The notes under the pieces are model-generated. The model saw only the letters and a list, made by a program, of their open reading frames with translations. It was not told where the DNA came from and did not search any database. Both the position numbers and the translations under genes were made by a program. From assembly GCF_038405225.1 (NCBI RefSeq), contig NZ_CP151657.1, forward strand, positions 3,658,001 through 3,722,000: 64,000 nucleotides of DNA, given 5' to 3'. Below, one piece after another: positions 1 to 8,177 of this stretch; within the stretch, counting starts at the first letter, position 1, and each line of letters opens with the position of its first letter. This DNA is from Arthrobacter citreus (lineage in GTDB: Bacteria; Actinomycetota; Actinomycetes; Actinomycetales; Micrococcaceae).

Positions 1-501
1 CTCGGTGGTGAAGCCCGCCTTTTCGTACGCACGCTGCGCCCGCGGATTGAAGGCGAAAACCTCCAGTGCCACCCGGTGCAGGCCCAGATCATCAAACGCG
101 TGTGCGACGACGGCGCGGGTCGCCTCAGTGCCGTACCCCTGGCCCAGCACTTCAGCTGGCGCCAGCGCGATCCGGAAGCCGACTGACTCGTTGTCCGGGT
201 CCAAATCGTTCAGGACCACTTCGCCCAGGTACCGCTCTTTCCGGTGGTGTTCCTCCGGGTGCTGGTCGTCAGCCAGCCGGATGACGGCCCAGTCGGCGCG
301 GTCGTGCTGCCCGGCCAGTCCGGCGAGCCAGGCGCGGATCTGGTCTGGAGTGAATTCCGCGTGGGTTCCGGTCAGGCGCGTGGCTTCCGGATCCTGCAGG
401 GACGCCCAGGCGCCGTCGAAATGCTCCGGCCCCAGCGGTTCCAGGCGCAGCCGCTCGGTGGTCAGAGTGGCCTGGTCGGCGAAGAGGTTTTCGGAAATCA
501 C
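1..501 (-). CDS. GNAT acetyltransferase, RimJ/RimL type (3' end outside window)
   Basis: Reverse-strand translation from GTG at 501 gives about 167 residues and is still open at base 1, so the C-terminus is missing. The start is forced: an in-frame TAG lies four codons upstream. It reads like a RimJ/RimL-type N-acetyltransferase: an early TERLRLEPL segment, then the acetyl-CoA loop region GQGYGTEATRAVV, and the closing FNPRAQRAYEKAGF motif typical of the last strand and helix. The family transfers acetyl from acetyl-CoA to amines such as protein N-termini or small molecules; the acceptor cannot be told. It follows the next acetyltransferase after 4 bp, so the two are probably co-transcribed. 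Confidence 0.85.
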   Translation of the reverse strand, partial: MISENLFADQATLTTERLRLEPLGPEHFDGAWASLQDPEATRLTGTHAEFTPDQIRAWLAGLAGQHDRADWAVIRLADDQHPEEHHRKERYLGEVVLNDLDPDNESVGFRIALAPAEVLGQGYGTEATRAVVAHAFDDLGLHRVALEVFAFNPRAQRAYEKAGFTTE

Positions 502-505
502 CGGG

Positions 506-1033
506 TCAGCCTAGCCGAAGGGCCAGCTCAAAGATGATTTCCAGGCCGTCCTCCTCATCCCACTGCGTGCCTTTTTCCTCGAATCCGTACTGCAGCACGA
601 GGTTCAGCGACGCTTCATTGTCCGGGCTGATGGTCGCCCGCACGGTGCTGACTGCCGGTTCACGGTTGGCCCGGGCAAGCATCAGTTCCAGCGCTGCTCG
701 GGCATACCCGCGGCGGCGCAGAGCGGGATCCACGGAGTACCCCAGCTCAACCATCCCGGCCGCATCCGGCGGACCATGGAATCCGGCACAGCCCACCGCC
801 AGTCCGCTGGCACTGTCCACAATCGCTCCGGTGACCCAGCCGGCGTCGTCGGGCGCTGTGGCCAGCTGCAGGCTGCGGATTTTCCACACGGCTTGCCGGT
901 CTGCGGAAAAATGCGGCGTCAGGGGTACGGGGGAGTGCTGGTTGGCGGTGGCCAGGTCCCCGGAGGCGAGGGCGTCAATGGCAGCCAGCGGCAGCTGCAT
1001 CAGCTCGACGGCGGGAAGGGGGAGGGTAGTCAC
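506..1033 (-). CDS. GNAT family N-acetyltransferase
   Basis: A 175-residue cytoplasmic GNAT domain protein. Visible family features are the beta4 strand MVELGYSVDPALRRRGYA, which contains the R-R-G-Y-A acetyl-CoA pyrophosphate loop, and the later NEASLNLVLQYGFEEKG stretch, matching the N-x-x-S-x-x-x-x-x-x-x-GF pattern of RimJ-like enzymes. Length fits a single GNAT fold with no extra domain. It is immediately upstream of a second GNAT gene (4 bp gap) and divergent from trxB, 48 bp away. The acetyl acceptor is unknown. Confidence 0.85.
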   Translation of the reverse strand: MTTLPLPAVELMQLPLAAIDALASGDLATANQHSPVPLTPHFSADRQAVWKIRSLQLATAPDDAGWVTGAIVDSASGLAVGCAGFHGPPDAAGMVELGYSVDPALRRRGYARAALELMLARANREPAVSTVRATISPDNEASLNLVLQYGFEEKGTQWDEEDGLEIIFELALRLG

Positions 1034-1081
1034 CGCTCAAGTATGCCCTCACACTGGAAACCAACCGGAAGGAGCGCTTTT

Positions 1082-2059
1082 ATGAGCACTGATCAGGTCA
1101 TCATCATCGGCTCCGGTCCGGCCGGTTACACGGCAGCCGTTTATGCCGCCCGGGCCGGGCTCACCCCGCGGGTCCTGGCCGGTTCGGTCACCGCCGGAGG
1201 GGCCCTGATGAACACCACCGAGGTGGAAAACTTTCCCGGCTTCCCGGACGGCATCCAGGGCCCGGACCTGATGGATAACCTGCGCAAGCAGGCAGAAAAG
1301 TTCGGCGCCGTGGTCCAGTACGACGACGTCGTGTCAGTGGAGCTGGGCGGTCACATCAAGCGGGTGGAAACCGGGGGCGGCGGCAAATACAAGGCGCGCA
1401 GCGTCATTCTGGCGACCGGCTCCGCCTACAAGGAACTGGGGCTGCCGGAAGAGAAACGGCTCAACGGCCGCGGCATTTCCTGGTGTGCCACCTGCGACGG
1501 ATTTTTCTTCCGCAACCAGGACGTCCTTGTGGTGGGAGGCGGGGATTCGGCCATGGAGGAGGCGCTGTTCCTGAGCCGGTTTGGCAAAACGGTCACGGTG
1601 ATTGTGCGGCGCGGCGAGCTGCGGGCCTCCCGGATTATGGCGATGCGGGCCAAAAGCCACGAGAAAATCCGGTTTGAGTGGAACAGCGAGGTGACCGCCG
1701 TGCACGGCACGGACAAGGCCACGGGTGTGACCCTCACCGATACGGTCACGGGAGAAAAACGGGAGCTGCACGCCGACGGCATCTTTGTTGCCATTGGACA
1801 TGTTCCGCGCACGGAACTGCTGCACGGACAGGTGGATCTGGACCCGGAGGGCTACATTTCCGTGGCCGCACCCACCACCGCCACGTCCGCCGACGGCGTT
1901 TTTGCCTGCGGCGACGCCGTGGACCACCGCTACCGGCAGGCCATCACGGCCGCCGGCACCGGCTGTGCAGCGGCCCTCGACGCCGAACGCTACCTTGCCA
2001 CGCTGCAGGATGCGGACAGCATCGCAACGGCACTCGTTGAAGGATCCCTGAAGGATTGA
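1082..2059 (+). CDS. trxB: Thioredoxin-disulfide reductase
   Basis: 325 residues, the usual length of low-molecular-weight bacterial thioredoxin reductase. An N-terminal FAD fingerprint GSGPAG (10-15), the redox disulfide CATC in WCATCDG (Cys135 and Cys138), an NADPH-binding GGGDSAMEEA segment directly after it, and the C-terminal FAD contact FACGDAVDHRYRQAITAAGTG are all present. It reduces thioredoxin with NADPH in the cytosol. The reading frame is open for about 300 bases further upstream, but ATG 1082 has a strong GGAAGGAG site and starts right at the Rossmann strand, so it is preferred. No trxA follows; the gene is convergent with the Nramp gene. Confidence 0.96.
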   Translation: MSTDQVIIIGSGPAGYTAAVYAARAGLTPRVLAGSVTAGGALMNTTEVENFPGFPDGIQGPDLMDNLRKQAEKFGAVVQYDDVVSVELGGHIKRVETGGGGKYKARSVILATGSAYKELGLPEEKRLNGRGISWCATCDGFFFRNQDVLVVGGGDSAMEEALFLSRFGKTVTVIVRRGELRASRIMAMRAKSHEKIRFEWNSEVTAVHGTDKATGVTLTDTVTGEKRELHADGIFVAIGHVPRTELLHGQVDLDPEGYISVAAPTTATSADGVFACGDAVDHRYRQAITAAGTGCAAALDAERYLATLQDADSIATALVEGSLKD

Positions 2060-2098
2060 GGAGCCTTCGGGGCTGGCCGGCGGGCGGCAGCGGGGAAG

Positions 2099-3367
2099 CT
2101 AAGCTGCCCCGCTGAAGGTCAGCACCAGCAGCGTGATGTTCAGGCCCACCAGAAGCAGCGCGACCACCACGCCCAGCGCCGTCGTCCACCAGCGGTTGCA
2201 GTAGACCCCCATGAGGTCTTTGCGGGATGTGAGCCAAACCAGTGGAATCAGGGCAAACGGAATGCCGAAGGACAGGATGACCTGACTCAGGACCAGCGCC
2301 CAGGTGGGATCGATGCCGGCAGCAAGGATCAGCAGCGCCGGAATCAGTGTGATCAGCCGGCGCAGGAGCATCGGAATGCGGATCCTTAGCAGGCCCTGCA
2401 TGATTTCGGCTCCGGCATAGGCGCCTACCGACGTCGACGCCAGGCCCGAAGCGAGAAGCCCCACCGCAAAAAGGGTTGCGACGGCGGCACCCAGCGATGC
2501 GGCGATCGCGGCGTGGGCGCCCTCAAGGGTGTCGGTGCCATCCACTCCCTGCAGGGAGCTGGCGGCCAGCAGCAGAATAGCCAGGTTCACCGTTCCCGCG
2601 ACGGCCAGTGCAATCGTCACGTCCCAGCGGGTTGCGCGGATCAGCATGGGAGTGGTCAGGCTGGCGCTGCGGTCCGGGAACCGGTCGCGGGTCAGGGCCG
2701 AATGCGCATAGATTGCGTGCGGCATGACGGTGGCGCCGAGAATGGACGCCGCCAACAGCACGGATTCGCTGCCCTCGAAGCGCGGGACCAGCCCGCCCGC
2801 CAGTGCGCCGGCGTCGGGCGGCGAAATGACGACCCCGGCGGTGAAGCCGACGGCGATGATCGCCATCATGGACACGATCACGTATTCAAAAGTCCGGTGC
2901 CGGCCGCTGCCCTGCAGGCCCAGCACGGCCAGGGAAACCACGCCGGTGATGACTCCGCCAAGCAGCAGCGGCAGGTCAAACAGCAGCCAGAGGGCCACGG
3001 CTCCGCCGATGACTTCGGCCACGTCGGTGGCCATGGCCACCAGTTCTGCCTGGAGCCAGTACAGCCGCCGCGCCGACTTACGGCCTATCCGCTCTCCCAG
3101 GAGCTGGGGCAGGGACTTTCCGGTGACCAGCCCCAGCTTGGCGGAGAGGTACTGGATGAGCCAGGCCATGGTGTTTGCGGCAACCACTACCCAAACCAGC
3201 AGGTAGCCAAAGCGGGCCCCTGCGGTCATGTTACTGGCGACGTTTCCCGGATCAAGGTAGGCGACTCCGGCCACCAGGGCCGGTCCGAGCATCCATAGCA
3301 GTCGCTTTGGTGCGGGTGTATTAGGCGGGGATCCTGCGGACTCCAGGATGGTCATGTCGCGGCTCAT
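2099..3367 (-). CDS. mntH: Nramp family divalent metal (Mn2+/H+) transporter
   Basis: About 422 residues with 11 predicted membrane helices. The Nramp signature DPGN (in AYLDPGNVASN) is in the first helix and MPHAIYAHSAL marks helix 6; these form the metal site. The family imports Mn2+ and Fe2+ with protons across the cell membrane. I start at ATG 3367 (MSRDMT); ATG 3355 and an upstream in-frame ATG at 3427 are possible, but none has a good ribosome binding site, which would suit a leaderless mRNA. A 16-bp palindrome 20 bp upstream of 3367 is a likely operator for a metal-sensing repressor. Confidence 0.93.
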   Translation of the reverse strand: MSRDMTILESAGSPPNTPAPKRLLWMLGPALVAGVAYLDPGNVASNMTAGARFGYLLVWVVVAANTMAWLIQYLSAKLGLVTGKSLPQLLGERIGRKSARRLYWLQAELVAMATDVAEVIGGAVALWLLFDLPLLLGGVITGVVSLAVLGLQGSGRHRTFEYVIVSMMAIIAVGFTAGVVISPPDAGALAGGLVPRFEGSESVLLAASILGATVMPHAIYAHSALTRDRFPDRSASLTTPMLIRATRWDVTIALAVAGTVNLAILLLAASSLQGVDGTDTLEGAHAAIAASLGAAVATLFAVGLLASGLASTSVGAYAGAEIMQGLLRIRIPMLLRRLITLIPALLILAAGIDPTWALVLSQVILSFGIPFALIPLVWLTSRKDLMGVYCNRWWTTALGVVVALLLVGLNITLLVLTFSGAA

Positions 3368-3387
3368 GACAGCAACGTAACACGAAA

Positions 3388-3403
3388 GTTCGGGTGCCCG
3401 AAC
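3388..3403 (-). promoter_or_regulatory. Perfect palindrome upstream of Nramp gene, candidate metalloregulator operator
   Basis: GTTCGGG-TG-CCCGAAC is a perfect inverted repeat with 7-bp arms, lying 20-36 bp before the preferred start of the Nramp gene, where a -35 element would sit. Position and symmetry suit a DtxR/MntR-type repressor, but the sequence does not match the classical DtxR consensus and no such regulator is in the window. Confidence 0.5.
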
Positions 3404-3689
3404 ATTAAAGGCCGATCCGGCGAACATTCTGGCGGAAATTGATCGCGGGCGTTCTCATCCTGTCCTCCCCACCAGCCACATCTGGGTCGGCGCACCAATC
3501 CGTAGAGGTCTTTCGCACCGACCCGACGGACCCTCGACAACAGCATCTGAGTCCGACATCCGCACAGGGCCGGCCCAGGTAGTTGGGCGGAAAAGTAGGG
3601 TATTTGAATCACCCGGGAAGGGCCGGTTTAGGGCCGTTTCGGCCTGTTTTGGAGCCGGAAACGTCAGTGCCGGGTGAAAGCCTGAAGAC

Positions 3690-5453
3690 ATGGATCAGAA
3701 CGGATCTTTTCCCGGCAAGACTGCCGGCAGCGGACAGGACGCAGTGGGCCTTGGACAGGACGCAGTGGCCAGTGGACAGGGCGCAGCCGCCAGGCAGACG
3801 GCACTCAGCCTGTCAATTTACGCTGCTGATCCTGTTGCTGCCCGGGATGTTCCTTCGCCCGTTCCTGTTCCTTCCGTTCCGGGTTCTGCGGTTGATCCTG
3901 CGGTTCCGGGGTCCGATGCTCCGGTGACCGGTACCGGTCACCGGGACGGGTTGACCGGGTCCCTGGCCCTGCAAGCTGTGGAGTCCCTGACCCAGGACCA
4001 GGCCGGGGCCGTCCTGTCCCGCCTGGATCACCTGATCCGGTGGGCGCAGGCCCAGCAGGCCAAAACACTGACCCGCATACAGGTCCTGTTCCGGGATGAA
4101 TACCTGAAGGACACCGGCCTGCTCGATCCCGGTCTGGCGTTCAGCCTCGCCGCGGAGGAAGCAGCAGCCATCTTGCACGTACCCACGAACACCGCCATGA
4201 TGCTCATGAGCGAGGCCGGAACCCTGTGCACCACCCACACCGCCACCCTGCACACCCTGGAAACCGGGCACATCAGTTACGGACACGTCCAGACCATCGT
4301 GGATCAGTCCCAGAACATCCCGCCCGCCGAACTGCCCGGCTTCGAGGCCCGGCTGCTGGGCCTGGCCCCGGAGCAAACCCACACCCAGTTCCGGGTCCGG
4401 GCCAGGCAGCTGCGGGAAACCACGTATCCGGAAACCATCGTGGTGCGTCAGCGCAGTGCTTTTGACCGGCGCCGGGTAACCCTGCAGCCCGAGTGCGACG
4501 GGATGTCCTGGCTCTCGGCACTGCTGCCGGCCCAGAAAGCGCAGGCGTTTTTCCACCAGCTCAGCCTCGCCGCCCGCGGCGAGCAGGCCGCCGGAGACCC
4601 GCGCACGGTGGATCAGCTGCGGGCGGACATCATGGACAGCCTCCTCGAGGGCCACAACGACCCGGAGGACCACGAGGACCGCGAAGAGGCGGACCAACAT
4701 GATGAGGCGGGCGGCCGCGGGAGCCACCGGACAGGCAGCCACAACCAGGGACGGACGCGTGCTCGGGCCCGGGCCCGGGCCCGGGCCCGGACAGAGATCC
4801 TGGTCCTGATTAGCGCCGAAACCCTCTTCGGCGCCGACGAACAACCCGCCGAACTGCACGGCTACGGACCCATCAGCCCGGTCACGGCACGAAAGATGGC
4901 CCGGGACGCTGCGAAATGGACACCGGTGGAGCGGGACCCGGAAACCGAAGAGTTCCTGCGGATCGGCCGGAAACGGAAAGTACCGGATCGCCTCAAGCAG
5001 GTGCTGCGGGTCCGGGACGGGACCTGCCGGTTCCCGGGCTGCCGGACCAACGCGGTCATTTCCGAAATCGACCACACCACACCCTGGGCCCAGGGCGGGG
5101 CCACCGATCATGACAATTTGGAGCATTTATGCCGGCGGCACCACATGTTCAAAACCAAAGGCTTCTGGAAAGCCTGCCAACCCAGCCCGGGAATCATTGA
5201 ATGGACCTCTCCGGGAGGACGCAAGTACCGCACCGAACCCCACCTCACCCTGAATTCTGCCAGCGTGGGTCCAGTAGGTAGCGTGGGTGCGGTAGGTAGC
5301 TCGGGCGGTGCAGGAGCGGTTAGTAGCTTGGGCGACGTGTGTGAAGCGGGAGCTCTGAAATCTGCGAACTCGGTGGATTCCCAGGGCACCGCAAGCACCG
5401 CAATCTCCACAAGCGACCCAGACGACTATGGAGACGACCCGCCGCCCTTCTAG
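3690..5453 (+). CDS. DUF222 domain and HNH endonuclease protein (13E12-like)
   Basis: 587 residues. After a low-complexity N-terminus (GQDAVxxGQDAV repeats to about residue 70) comes a helical DUF222 region (about 85-330). The C-terminal HNH domain (about 445-490) has CRFPGC, then SEIDHTTPWAQGG, and NLEHLCRRHHMFK, that is, a Cys/His zinc pair and the DH...N...H nuclease core. This is the mycobacterial 13E12-repeat family, common in many copies in actinobacteria and of unproven role. An alternating RA stretch (about residues 359-368) comes from a CGGGCC hexamer array, and the last 70 residues are low-complexity Gly/Ser/Val. Such genes are prone to recombination among paralogues. Confidence 0.88.
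   Translation: MDQNGSFPGKTAGSGQDAVGLGQDAVASGQGAAARQTALSLSIYAADPVAARDVPSPVPVPSVPGSAVDPAVPGSDAPVTGTGHRDGLTGSLALQAVESLTQDQAGAVLSRLDHLIRWAQAQQAKTLTRIQVLFRDEYLKDTGLLDPGLAFSLAAEEAAAILHVPTNTAMMLMSEAGTLCTTHTATLHTLETGHISYGHVQTIVDQSQNIPPAELPGFEARLLGLAPEQTHTQFRVRARQLRETTYPETIVVRQRSAFDRRRVTLQPECDGMSWLSALLPAQKAQAFFHQLSLAARGEQAAGDPRTVDQLRADIMDSLLEGHNDPEDHEDREEADQHDEAGGRGSHRTGSHNQGRTRARARARARARTEILVLISAETLFGADEQPAELHGYGPISPVTARKMARDAAKWTPVERDPETEEFLRIGRKRKVPDRLKQVLRVRDGTCRFPGCRTNAVISEIDHTTPWAQGGATDHDNLEHLCRRHHMFKTKGFWKACQPSPGIIEWTSPGGRKYRTEPHLTLNSASVGPVGSVGAVGSSGGAGAVSSLGDVCEAGALKSANSVDSQGTASTAISTSDPDDYGDDPPPF
4764..4790 (+). repeat. CGGGCC hexamer array in the DUF222 gene
   Basis: Four and a half direct copies of CGGGCC, also self-complementary, encoding an alternating Ala-Arg run between the DUF222 and HNH parts. 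Hexamer gain or loss keeps the frame. Confidence 0.85.
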
Positions 5454-5480
5454 GGCGACCAAAACCCTTCAAGCTCTTCT

Positions 5481-5516
5481 CAACAGCCTGACCCGTCTCA
5501 ACAGCCTGACCCGTCT
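5481..5516 (+). repeat. Two perfect 18-bp tandem copies
   Basis: CAACAGCCTGACCCGTCT occurs twice head to tail just after the DUF222/HNH stop codon, followed by a degenerate third unit (AAACAG...CTCT). No function visible. Confidence 0.8.
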
Positions 5517-5590
5517 AAACAGTCAAGCGCCTCTGACAGCCTGCCTTCTAAATACTAAATATGCTGGCTCTTCTAGATGCCCCCGCCTGT

Positions 5591-5932
5591 CTAGATACCC
5601 TCACTCTTGCGGACGCGTTGCACGGAGGGGAGTTGGCCGGTATTTCCGCCGGCCGCCGTCTTGCCCGTTTCCGCTGTGCCTGGTTCGGTCTGCGGGTGCC
5701 CGGCCAACCCGCCGTCGTCGCGGTGGGCCGTGTTGTATCGATGGGACGCAGCCAGCCATAACACGGAGCCGACGATGGGCAGCAGAATTACCACCGCTGC
5801 CCAGAGGCGACGGGAAGAAGGGGAAACCCAGCCTGAATTGGCAATGCTGAAGAGCGCACCCAGCGCCAGAGTGATGTACAAAATCACAGAGGTACACACC
5901 AGGGGAGCCCACATAAGGTATTCGATAGGCAT
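5591..5932 (-). CDS. Small membrane protein with PLDc_N-type domain
   Basis: 113 residues with two hydrophobic helices: about residues 8-30, and 44-63 with the motif ILLPIVGSVLWLA. Two helices and the P-x-x-G-s-x-x-W/Y core match the PLDc_N domain found at the N-terminus of cardiolipin synthases and alone in many small actinobacterial proteins. There is no phospholipase domain, so it is not itself a synthase. The C-terminal half is polar and probably cytoplasmic. A GGAG lies about 15 bases before ATG 5932, rather far. Confidence 0.7.
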   Translation of the reverse strand: MPIEYLMWAPLVCTSVILYITLALGALFSIANSGWVSPSSRRLWAAVVILLPIVGSVLWLAASHRYNTAHRDDGGLAGHPQTEPGTAETGKTAAGGNTGQLPSVQRVRKSEGI

Positions 5933-6166
5933 AGGGCAAACCTTGCTCCTTCTTCATGAACAGAGGCCAAACAAGCGATGAAGGGGAATCACCACCCCAG
6001 CGGGCGCATCCCCTGTCTGTGCTTTAACCCCGCCAGTCCAGAATAGGATCTGCTGCCACGTCAGCACCTCATACCCAGTGATGACATCTCGAGCCGCCGC
6101 CTCCACCTTCCGCAGGGTGCAGGGCGGAATGCATGCAGTCATGAGGCCGAACCATAGTGTGTAGGC

Positions 6167-6640
6167 ATGAGTACCATCGCACGCCCATCCGGCCTCCACC
6201 CAAGCACAATCTTCCGCGGTGCGGTGGCAGCTCTGAGCATCCCCATGGCGCTGGTGGTCCCCCTGTGGATTACGGCGGGACGCACCCTTTTTGGTGTCGA
6301 GGGACCGCTGGTGGTGATCTTCACGGCCACGGTGGGACCACTTCTGGCAGTGCTCCTGCTGGTTTCAGCTGTTCGCATCACGGTCGCCGCAACCCGGCGC
6401 CGAACCTTCGGCGCACCGCTGCGGACGTCCTTCCTGCTGTTGGGCACTTGGCTGGCCGGCGGTGCGTTTGGGTTCCTGGTGCCCGACGTCGGTGGCCCAC
6501 CCGGGAGGGAAGGCTCGGTTATGTCGGTGCTGCTGGGCGAAGAGGTAGTGGGGATGTCGGCAGCGCTGGCCAACCCGACGGGGATTCTCACGCTGGGTCT
6601 GAGCGTGTGCCTGATAGTCGTGTCCCGGCGGAATGCGTAA
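6167..6640 (+). CDS. Hypothetical four-helix membrane protein
   Basis: 157 residues with hydrophobic stretches at about 20-38, 47-68, 84-101 and 128-150, separated by short Arg-rich loops (ATRRRTFGAP), so probably an integral membrane protein with four helices. I recognise no family. ATG 6167 has no Shine-Dalgarno site; a CATAGT hexamer ends 9 bases upstream, so leaderless transcription is plausible. The neighbours are unrelated small membrane proteins. Confidence 0.7.
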   Translation: MSTIARPSGLHPSTIFRGAVAALSIPMALVVPLWITAGRTLFGVEGPLVVIFTATVGPLLAVLLLVSAVRITVAATRRRTFGAPLRTSFLLLGTWLAGGAFGFLVPDVGGPPGREGSVMSVLLGEEVVGMSAALANPTGILTLGLSVCLIVVSRRNA

Positions 6641-6709
6641 GGGCCGCTAACTGATTCCTCCCGCCGGACCTTAGCCGCCCGTCCGCACCTCAACCGCCCG
6701 AACCGCACC

Positions 6710-7081
6710 TCAACCAGGCGGGGCAGGGGAGATTCCGGATGTTCCGCGTGACTGCCAGGGCAGCCTGCCCGTAACCTCCAGCTGCAGCGTGTAGCTGAGG
6801 AAGGTTCGGATCAGGACGATGAGGGCCAGTACGCCCAGCGATTCAAAAGTGGGAGTAACGGCAACGGTGCGGATAATGTCTGCGGCCACCAGCAGCTCCA
6901 AGCCCAGAAGGATGGATCTGCCCAGCTGCTGCCGGTAGGGCTCGTACACCGGTTGCCCGGTGCGGCGCAGGAGTGTGCGGACAACGGACACCGTGGCAAT
7001 CACGGCACCGGCAATAATCACCGCCACCCCTGCCAAATCCACAATTTCCCCGGCGACCTCGATGATGCCCTTGAATTCCAT
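6710..7081 (-). CDS. DUF1622 family membrane protein
   Basis: 123 residues, three hydrophobic segments (about 13-34, 58-72 and 78-96). The central YRQQLGRSILLGLELLVAAD stretch followed by IIRTV is the hallmark of DUF1622, a small conserved membrane family with no assigned biochemical role. GGAG six bases before ATG 7081 supports the start. The C-terminus ends in a short Pro/Gly tail. Confidence 0.85.
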   Translation of the reverse strand: MEFKGIIEVAGEIVDLAGVAVIIAGAVIATVSVVRTLLRRTGQPVYEPYRQQLGRSILLGLELLVAADIIRTVAVTPTFESLGVLALIVLIRTFLSYTLQLEVTGRLPWQSRGTSGISPAPPG

Positions 7082-7204
7082 TCAGTGCTCCACTCCAGGG
7101 GTGTAACTGCTGGATCCTGCGGGCGCTCCGCCCTCCCTCCATAAGCCTGCGCGGTGCGCATCATGTCAAGGAAATGCAGGCCGCGGAACTGCAGACGTGG
7201 ACAC

Positions 7205-7549
7205 TTACGCAGCGAAGGGCATGGCTGCAGCAGTTTCCGGGTAGTAGAAGGACCAGTCGTCATAAGGGTCCTGCCACGCCGAATCATCCCGGCGTATACG
7301 CTGCACAGCCACCGCCGGAACCCAGCGGTTGTGTGCGCGCCCGCCGTCGTCGATCCAGTGCAGAAGGACCGCGGTGCGCGTCCACGCTGCCGCCTTCCCG
7401 TCAATAACTGACGACGGCGTGCGGCACCGGACGTAGGGCTCGCGGCGGTACGGGGCGTGCGTGATTGTCCCAGGAGGGCGGGAGGCAACCGGGCCGGAGG
7501 CAGCAGGCAGGGAGATAACCGGCGGGACCGGCGGGGATGCAGGAGGCAT
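7205..7549 (-). CDS. Conserved hypothetical protein
   Basis: 114 residues. A Pro-rich N-terminus (residues 1-30) precedes a compact region with ACTRT-type strands, HWIDDGGRAHNRWVPA and DSAWQDPYDDWSFYYP. The Trp/Tyr/Asp-rich C-terminal half looks like a folded soluble domain; no transmembrane segment and no family I can name. The start is uncertain because no ribosome binding site precedes ATG 7549. Confidence 0.55.
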   Translation of the reverse strand: MPPASPPVPPVISLPAASGPVASRPPGTITHAPYRREPYVRCRTPSSVIDGKAAAWTRTAVLLHWIDDGGRAHNRWVPAVAVQRIRRDDSAWQDPYDDWSFYYPETAAAMPFAA

Positions 7550-7603
7550 GGGATAACCATGCCGCGCGGCTCTGACACTTTGGACCGTCCCGCTGGGGAC
7601 GGC

Positions 7604-7649
7604 TCAGATCAGGTGGCCAGATCCCGTCAGATCAGGAGGCCAGATCCCG
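7604..7649 (+). repeat. Two 23-bp tandem copies at the end of the next gene
   Basis: TCAGATCAGG-(T/A)-GGCCAGATCCCG is present twice in tandem with one mismatch. The second copy contains the last codons and the stop of the reverse-strand gene ending at 7632, so the gene's 3' end has been duplicated. Confidence 0.75.
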
Positions 7650-8033
7650 CCATTTCGCGGCGGCCTTGTTGGACAGCGCGACACTGTGGTCCGCAACCCG
7701 GCGCGGAACCAGGCGGATCACGGGTGCCAGCTCCGAGAAGCTTGGGCGGGCCGCTTCACGCTCGGGAAGCTTGGTGTCGGAAGGGCGGTTAGCCACGAGA
7801 TAGAAAACGGAGACCGTGGCGACCAGCAGGGAAATGAGCGTTAGGACACCCAGCCCGTACAGAGCCAGCAGGGCATACACGGGGGACTCAAAGAGGCTGG
7901 CAATGAAGTTGGCGCTGCCCAGCAGCAGCCACAGCCAGAACACCGCCACGATCACCAGCATGGTGCGACCGCGACGGAAAAGCATTGCGGATTTCTTCCG
8001 CGCAATAGGCACTTCTTGAGACTCCCCGCCCAT
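7632..8033 (-). CDS. Hypothetical protein with two membrane helices
   Basis: 133 residues from ATG 8033, preceded by GGGGGAAT at good distance; an in-frame start 14 codons upstream lacks this. Two hydrophobic helices (about 23-45 and 56-81, the latter YALLALYGLGVLTLISLLVA) separated by a short loop, then a basic C-terminal tail (RLVPRRVADH). No recognised family. It lies alone between divergent or unrelated small membrane genes. Confidence 0.65.
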   Translation of the reverse strand: MGGESQEVPIARKKSAMLFRRGRTMLVIVAVFWLWLLLGSANFIASLFESPVYALLALYGLGVLTLISLLVATVSVFYLVANRPSDTKLPEREAARPSFSELAPVIRLVPRRVADHSVALSNKAAAKWRDLAS

Positions 8034-8177
8034 TTCTATTCCCCCAGCTACCGGACCAGCCCAGCAGGTCCTCAAGCAGATAATAGCTCCTTTATGCGGG
8101 AATCTTACTCACCGGTGCGCCGGAAAATACTGTGTCGCCGCACGAACGACTAATTTGAACGTAAGATTCGGTCCCCG

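Noticed and set aside
3813-5126. A 437-codon reverse frame opposite the DUF222/HNH gene
   Set aside because: The plus-strand protein has HNH and DUF222 motifs; the reverse translation is Gly/Pro/Arg-rich with no domain.
5954-6199. Possible 81-residue reverse-strand protein in the gap 5933-6166
   Set aside because: It overlaps the start of a better plus-strand gene, has no ribosome site and no hydrophobic or domain pattern. I see nothing else in this gap.
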